DNA of 9,695 nucleotides, taken from the NCBI RefSeq assembly GCF_937997465.1, contig NZ_CALKTQ010000303.1, forward strand, positions 1 through 9,695. Direction: 5' to 3'. The DNA is from an uncultured Campylobacter sp. (lineage in GTDB: Bacteria; Campylobacterota; Campylobacteria; Campylobacterales; Campylobacteraceae). Below are positions 6,858 through 9,695 of the stretch, one piece after another. Position numbers and translations under genes: made by a program. The notes under the pieces are model-generated. The model saw only the letters and a program-made list of their open reading frames with translations, ran no database searches and had not been told where the DNA came from. The number at the start of each line of letters is the position of its first letter. The stretch's first letter is position 1.

Positions 6858-7190
6858 CAGAAATTTTGCTTTTAGGCGGATAAATCGGTCTTGTTTAAAT
6901 TTAGCTAGATGCGGAAAGTAGGCTATTTGGGCGGGTTTTTCGTGAAATTTGAGCTTAAATTTGACGCGGGTTTTGGGCGTAAATTTGAGGTTGGCGATAT
7001 AGATAACTCGGTTTAAATTTACGGCTCCAAATTTAGCCAAAATTTGAGCGGTAAATTTGACGAAACCTTGCGGGCATAAATAAAAATTTGAAGCGCGATT
7101 ACGAGGGGATTAAGAAAAATTTAGATAAGGCGGATAAAAAATTTACCGCACTTTTTTTAAATTTAAAAAATCCAAGTAGCGCGTTTAAAT
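6858..7190. other. AAATTT-saturated intergenic region between gluQ and dnaE
   Basis: No convincing gene. About thirteen copies of AAATTT occur in this interval, mostly as (T/C/A)AAATTTGA or TTTAAATTTA. A 61-codon minus-strand frame (6855-7040) exists, but its protein is made mostly of FKLKF, VNLN and AKF strings dictated by these words, and it has no ribosome site. An 11-bp inverted pair, GCGGTAAATTT (7048-7058) and AAATTTACCGC (7139-7149), encloses 80 bases and may simply reflect the repeated word. Confidence 0.6.
7153..7170. repeat. 18-bp perfect A/T palindrome just after gluQ
   Basis: TTTTTTAAATTTAAAAAA is a perfect 18-bp palindrome made only of A and T, about 20 bases after the gluQ stop on the minus strand. 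It contains runs of T on both strands and may contribute to a weak terminator or a curved region, but it lacks a GC stem. Confidence 0.4.
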
Positions 7191-8330
7191 TTATCGGCTA
7201 AATTTCTCTTTAAACATCTCAAGCAAATTTGACAAGCCGTCGCATTTTGATGCATTAAGACCGAGCTTAAAAGCGGCGAATTTATAGTGGATTTTGGCGC
7301 CGTCCGCTACGCTCACAGCCGGTGCGCTCGAGCTTTTGGATAGCTTTTTGCCGCCATGCGCTAGCAGGCCGTGATGGATGAAATTTGAACTTTCAAAACC
7401 GTATCCTAACATCTGCGCCATGTACTTTTGCGCCGCCGAGCACGCGAGCAGATCCTCACCTCGCACGAGCAAATTTACGCCCAACATCTCATCATCCACG
7501 AGGCTAGCGAGATTATACGCGGGCGTATCGTCCTTTTTCCAAACGACGAAATCGCCCAAAATTTGAGCCAAATTTACGCTTTGAGCTTGCACAAATTTTT
7601 CTGCCTCAAAAGCCGTTTCGTCCGTCAAATTTAAGACGCCTAAATTTGCCAAATTTAAAATGCGTTCTTCCGGATTTTCTACCTCATTTAGGTTAAATTT
7701 CTTATCGCTCGGTTTGCCTCCGCCAAAGCCGCGAAAGTTTGTCAAATTTTTTAAACCGTTTGCCGTGCCGTCTTGCGCTTTTTGCTCATTATTCCAAAGG
7801 CCGCCCGCCAGACTCTCCTCCCTGCAGGAGCCGCGCCTCAAAGCGTCAAAATTTATCAAATTTTGCCGGGTGCAAATTTCCGCCTCATCAAGGACGCGAA
7901 GTCGCATAGCCGTTTCGTCTTTTTTAAATTTAAGATTTTTCTCCGCGCAAACCCGCGCGTAAATGCCGTTTTTAAACGAGTTTTTCATCGAGTGCGAGCA
8001 CTCGCAAGCATAGCAAACGCCTTTTTGCTCAAGCTTTTTAAGCGCATTTTGGTAGGATCCAAGGCGAAATTTGGAGCTAAATTTGGTTTCAAATTCCCCC
8101 ACTCCGCCAGGTCCGCCGTCAAAATCAATGCCCAGCATATCAAGCACGAGAAAGATATTTTCCACATACTGCCTGCGGTAGCGCGGTAGGTCGTAGTCAT
8201 CGATCCTTAAGTACAATTTCCCGTCAAATGCGCGAGTAAAAAGATATGTTAGTAAGAAGTTGTAAACATTGCCCACGTGCAAAAAGCCGCTTGGCGTCGG
8301 AGCGATACGAGATGTGATTTTTTGGTTCAT
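7191..8330 (-). CDS. gluQ: Glutamyl-Q tRNA(Asp) synthetase-like protein (GluQ) with an internal insert
   Basis: Class I synthetase-like enzyme related to the catalytic half of glutamyl-tRNA synthetase. The GluQ family activates glutamate and attaches it to queuosine in the anticodon of tRNA(Asp). Visible motifs are RIAPTPSGFLHVGN (8-21, the HIGH region), RIDDYDLPR (42-50), and a zinc site C109-E-C111 with Y124 and C128, which is diagnostic for GluQ-type proteins. There follow GDFVVWKKDDTPAYNLASLVDD (259-280; strand and substrate pocket), LVRGEDLL and KLSKS (329-333). The protein ends 46 residues later, so the anticodon-binding domain of true GluRS is missing, as expected for GluQ. It is longer (379) than E. 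coli GluQ (about 300) because roughly residues 172-252 form an insert rich in N, L, K and F. No good ribosome site precedes the ATG at 8330. An alternative is a reduced GltX paralogue, but the zinc motif and length favour GluQ. Confidence 0.85.
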   Translation of the reverse strand: MNQKITSRIAPTPSGFLHVGNVYNFLLTYLFTRAFDGKLYLRIDDYDLPRYRRQYVENIFLVLDMLGIDFDGGPGGVGEFETKFSSKFRLGSYQNALKKLEQKGVCYACECSHSMKNSFKNGIYARVCAEKNLKFKKDETAMRLRVLDEAEICTRQNLINFDALRRGSCREESLAGGLWNNEQKAQDGTANGLKNLTNFRGFGGGKPSDKKFNLNEVENPEERILNLANLGVLNLTDETAFEAEKFVQAQSVNLAQILGDFVVWKKDDTPAYNLASLVDDEMLGVNLLVRGEDLLACSAAQKYMAQMLGYGFESSNFIHHGLLAHGGKKLSKSSSAPAVSVADGAKIHYKFAAFKLGLNASKCDGLSNLLEMFKEKFSR

Positions 8331-8374
8331 TTGGAGCGAAATTTGGTTAAAAAGCTTAAATTTAAAAACTAGTT

Positions 8375-8396
8375 AAAAGCCGTCAGATTTGACGGC
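8375..8396 (-). terminator. Rho-independent terminator of the RRM protein gene
   Basis: On the minus strand GCCGTCA (loop AATC) TGACGGC is a perfect 7-bp GC-rich stem with a tetraloop (8379-8396), followed at once by TTTTAACT. It begins five bases after the RRM gene stop codon. This is the clearest terminator in the window and separates the RRM gene from gluQ. Confidence 0.85.
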
Positions 8397-8400
8397 CGGA

Positions 8401-8646
8401 TTATTCTTTAGGTTTAGATTCGTTTACTCTTAGAGCTCTGCCGCCTACTTCCTTGTTGTTTAGCGCTTCGATCGCTTTTAGCGCGTCTGCGTCGTTTTCT
8501 ATCTCGACAAATCCGAATCCTTTTGAGCGATTCGTGTCGCGATCTTTGACGATTTTCGCGCGTTTTACTTCGCCAAACGGCGCAAATGTATCCTTAAGCT
8601 CTGCCTCAGTCATGCGATATGACAAGTTACCGACGTAAATATTCAC
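8401..8646 (-). CDS. Small single-RRM RNA-binding protein
   Basis: An 81-residue protein made of one RNA recognition motif, the type found in cyanobacteria and many epsilonproteobacteria. RNP2 is IYVGNL (3-8) and RNP1 is KGFGFVEI (42-49), with the aromatic residues Tyr4, Phe44 and Phe46 that stack on RNA bases. The beta-alpha-beta pattern is complete up to the final strand RALRVNESKP. It should bind single-stranded RNA in the cytoplasm; its targets are unknown. The start codon is GTG at 8646, eight bases after AAGGAA, since no ATG lies near in frame. The gene is monocistronic, with its own terminator immediately downstream and a structured leader upstream. Confidence 0.95.
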   Translation of the reverse strand: MNIYVGNLSYRMTEAELKDTFAPFGEVKRAKIVKDRDTNRSKGFGFVEIENDADALKAIEALNNKEVGGRALRVNESKPKE

Positions 8647-8671
8647 AGTAACGTTTCCTTAAATCAAATTC

Positions 8672-8684
8672 CCGATAAAATCGG
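8672..8684 (-). promoter_or_regulatory. Small hairpin in the 5' leader of the RRM gene
   Basis: CCGAT-TTT-ATCGG on the minus strand forms a perfect 5-bp stem with a 3-base loop, 11 bases upstream of the AAGGAA site. If transcription starts near 8685, the hairpin is at the extreme 5' end of the mRNA. It could stabilise the message or be bound by the RRM protein itself; this is inference. Confidence 0.3.
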
Positions 8685-8691
8685 TTAATAG

Positions 8692-8697
8692 ATGATA
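8692..8697 (-). promoter_or_regulatory. Possible -10 box of the RRM gene
   Basis: TATCAT on the minus strand lies 46 bases before the GTG start, with a strongly T-rich region upstream (TTTTTTATTTAAATT), as seen at Campylobacter promoters. One mismatch from consensus and AT-rich surroundings keep confidence low. Confidence 0.3.
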
Positions 8698-8966
8698 CCT
8701 GAATTTAAATAAAAAAGCTAGATAAAAATTGATATTTTTATAATTTTTTGTAAATTTAAATTTCGGCTGGCGTTTTTGGAAATTCATTTTTTATTCGGCT
8801 GTTTGGGGTTGCGTAAAATTTGAAGTAAATTTAAGTCAGGTTTGATGCAAAGCATCGGCCAATCGGCGCAAATAAATTTTATAATTAAGCTAAAAACGCG
8901 ATTTTGTCGGCAAATTACAATCGCAAATTTGACACTTTCGTGTTTTACTCAAAAATTTAACCAGCC
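8698..8966. other. AT-rich intergenic region, no gene seen
   Basis: The RRM and DJ-1 genes are 375 bases apart. Apart from the RRM leader and the DJ-1 terminator this stretch holds no open frame with a ribosome site. It contains a short hairpin, GATGC-AAA-GCATC (8844-8856), several AAATTT words and a plus-strand TATAAT (8880-8885) with no gene after it. A small RNA cannot be excluded. Confidence 0.5.
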
Positions 8967-8990
8967 GCACCTTTATTTAAACAAAGGTGC
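8967..8990 (-). terminator. Probable terminator of the DJ-1 family gene
   Basis: GCACCTTT (8967-8974) and AAAGGTGC (8983-8990) form a perfect 8-bp stem with an 8-base loop, 31 bases after the DJ-1 stop codon. On the minus strand a T-rich stretch (TTAAATTTTT) follows 6 bases after the stem. The plus side has no T run, so it is assigned to the minus strand. Confidence 0.55.
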
Positions 8991-9021
8991 AGTGTCTATC
9001 AAAATTTAAGCCCGCAAATCG

Positions 9022-9570
9022 TTATTTGACAAATAAAAGTCCGTTTTTCACTTCATTATAAACTTGCTCGCCGTTTAAAATTTTAACCAGCTCCAAAGCA
9101 AACTCCATCGCGGTGGCAGGGCCTTTTGAGGTGACGATATTTCCGCTTTGCACGACGTTTTTATCGCTCACGTACGTTCCGCCCTCGACGCTAGCCTCGC
9201 AGCTAGGATAGCATGTATACTCGCCCTTCATGATTTCCGCCACTCCAAGAGCTATCGGCGCGGCGCAAATGGCGGCGACGAATTTGCCTTTTTTAGCAAA
9301 CTTTTTGATCGTCTCTCTCATTTTTAGATTACCGGAGATATTTGTGACACCCGTATACCCGCCCGGCAAAACCAGCATATCGTAGTCAACCTCCTCAAGG
9401 TCATAAAGAGTCATATCACAGACTAATTTCACTCCGTGTGCGCCCGTGATAGGTAGCTTATCAAGCCCGACTACATGGGCCTCCACACCGCCTCGTCTAA
9501 GCACGTCCACAATACTAACGCCCTCTATCTCCTCAAACCCGTCGGCAAAAATCACGGCAACTTTTTTCAT
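9022..9570 (-). CDS. DJ-1/PfpI family protein (YajL/ThiJ-like)
   Basis: A 182-residue protein of the DJ-1/ThiJ branch, with the nucleophile-elbow cysteine C102 in AAICAAPIAL (99-108) and the conserved glutamate E16 in DGFEEIEGV (10-18), which lowers the pKa of that cysteine. The GG pair at 70-71 (VLPGGY) forms the pocket opposite, and TCYPSCE (119-125) carries the third-site segment as in YajL. Members of this branch protect against oxidative and carbonyl stress as chaperone, glyoxalase or deglycase; which activity applies is debated and cannot be read from sequence. It is cytoplasmic, with no signal peptide. Translation starts at ATG 9570 after AAGGAG (6-base spacer). It is divergent from the selenoprotein-like gene at the right edge, with overlapping promoter space, and ends at its own hairpin. 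Confidence 0.93.
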   Translation of the reverse strand: MKKVAVIFADGFEEIEGVSIVDVLRRGGVEAHVVGLDKLPITGAHGVKLVCDMTLYDLEEVDYDMLVLPGGYTGVTNISGNLKMRETIKKFAKKGKFVAAICAAPIALGVAEIMKGEYTCYPSCEASVEGGTYVSDKNVVQSGNIVTSKGPATAMEFALELVKILNGEQVYNEVKNGLLFVK

Positions 9571-9595
9571 AATTTTCTCCTTAAATTTTCGGATT

Positions 9596-9601
9596 ATTAT
9601 A
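9596..9601 (-). promoter_or_regulatory. -10 box of the DJ-1 family gene
   Basis: A perfect TATAAT on the minus strand, 25 bases before the ATG. Transcription from about 9590 gives a leader of about 20 bases, just enough for the AAGGAG site. The hexamer lies only 22 bases from the oppositely oriented TATAAT of the right-hand gene. Confidence 0.65.
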
Positions 9602-9623
9602 CTCTCGTTTGCTAAATTTGCGC

Positions 9624-9629
9624 TATAAT
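9624..9629 (+). promoter_or_regulatory. -10 box of the SelW-like gene
   Basis: A perfect TATAAT on the plus strand within GCGCTATAATTGCGC. Transcription would start near 9635, giving a 25-base leader that contains AAAGGAAGG ahead of the ATG at 9660. Confidence 0.65.
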
Positions 9630-9659
9630 TGCGCCACTTTAAATTCGAAAGGAAGGAAA

Positions 9660-9695
9660 ATGGAAGTAAAGATTACGTATTGCAATTCTTGAAAC
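9660..9695 (+). CDS. SelW-like (Rdx family) selenoprotein, 5' end only
   Basis: Only 12 codons are visible: MEVKITYCNS, then TGA, then Asn. A perfect TATAAT and a strong AAGGAAGG ribosome site precede the ATG, so the cell clearly translates from here, yet TGA as a stop would give a 10-residue peptide. The N-terminus (a short beta strand ending in YC) followed by Cys-x-x-TGA is the layout of SelW/Rdx thioredoxin-like proteins, in which Cys8 and selenocysteine 11 form a CxxU redox pair. SelW-like selenoproteins are known in Campylobacter. The bacterial SECIS hairpin that would recode UGA lies just downstream of the codon and therefore beyond the window, so it cannot be checked. A Cys-containing family length is about 70-100 residues. 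The alternative, a leader peptide or a sequencing error, is less likely. Confidence 0.72.
9690..9692 (+). other. In-frame TGA, probable selenocysteine codon
   Basis: Codon 11 of the right-edge gene. The context Cys-Asn-Ser-TGA-Asn matches a CxxU redox motif, and reading continues with a sense codon before the window ends. Recoding would need SelA, SelB and tRNA(Sec), which are not in this window. Confidence 0.7.

Noticed and set aside
6855..7040. 61-codon minus-strand ORF between gluQ and dnaE
   Set aside because: It has no ribosome site, its composition is dictated by AAATTT words (KF, NL strings), it overlaps the likely dnaE promoter region, and it shows no recognisable domain.
7660..8189. 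Plus-strand open frames antisense to gluQ (and similar ones over dnaE and the transporter genes)
   Set aside because: They are shadows of well-supported minus-strand genes, with no ribosome sites and no recognisable protein motifs.
7191..8330. Annotation as canonical glutamyl-tRNA synthetase GltX
   Set aside because: The anticodon-binding domain is missing and the C-x-C...Y-x3-C zinc site fits GluQ.
8880..8885. Plus-strand TATAAT in the RRM/DJ-1 gap as promoter of a small RNA
   Set aside because: The region is AT-rich, no gene follows, and the next hairpin (8967-8990) lacks a T run on the plus strand. It cannot be supported without transcript data.
9690..9692. TGA as a true stop, giving a 10-residue peptide
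   Set aside because: A strong promoter and ribosome site for a 10-codon ORF are improbable, and the Cys-x-x-TGA context fits a known selenoprotein family better. A leader peptide remains a minor alternative.
1..9695. CRISPR arrays, insertion sequences, tRNA or rRNA genes
   Set aside because: No regularly spaced repeats, transposase motifs, terminal inverted repeats or cloverleaf sequences were seen; the AAATTT word is dispersed and irregularly spaced.

Overview
The window most likely comes from a Campylobacter of the oral or enteric group (C. concisus, curvus, rectus or showae type). I infer this from an epsilonproteobacterial-looking DnaE, Campylobacter-like promoters (TATAAT-type -10 boxes without an evident -35), and the extreme abundance of the word AAATTT. 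My hand count of AAATTT is about 90 copies, against roughly 4 expected by chance. Species is not settled by the sequence. Every complete gene lies on the minus strand; only a gene fragment at the right edge is on the plus strand.

Left part (1-2538, minus strand). This is a compact operon: an iron-sulfur protein resembling the H-cluster domain of [FeFe]-hydrogenases, an SsuC/TauC-type permease, an SsuB/TauB-type ATPase, and, after an 81-bp gap with its own promoter-like box, a secreted substrate-binding protein cut by the window edge. The first three genes overlap by 4 bp (ATGA). The hydrogenase-like protein keeps all four cysteines that would hold a [4Fe-4S] cluster but lacks the catalytic proton-relay cysteine and the conserved lysine. 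It is the least explained gene here.

Middle (2539-6857). A gap carries a hairpin terminator, the operon promoter and a tiny coding-like remnant. Then comes dnaE, the replicative DNA polymerase III alpha subunit. At 1325 residues it is long for the family, because a segment of about 119 residues (the OB-fold region) is present twice in tandem.

Right part (6858-9695). An AAATTT-saturated gap is followed by a GluQ-type glutamyl-queuosine tRNA(Asp) synthetase with a low-complexity insert built partly from AAATTT words. Next are a clear hairpin terminator, a small single-RRM RNA-binding protein with a GTG start, a second AT-rich gap, and a DJ-1/PfpI-family protein. Divergent from it, sharing a very short promoter region, starts a plus-strand gene whose 11th codon is TGA in the context Cys-Asn-Ser-TGA. 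This is best read as the start of a SelW-like (Rdx family) selenoprotein with a CxxU redox motif, not as a 10-codon peptide.

Functionally the window combines uptake of a small anionic or sulfur/nitrogen compound with an associated Fe-S protein, replication, tRNA modification, RNA binding, and a divergent pair of thiol/selenol redox proteins.
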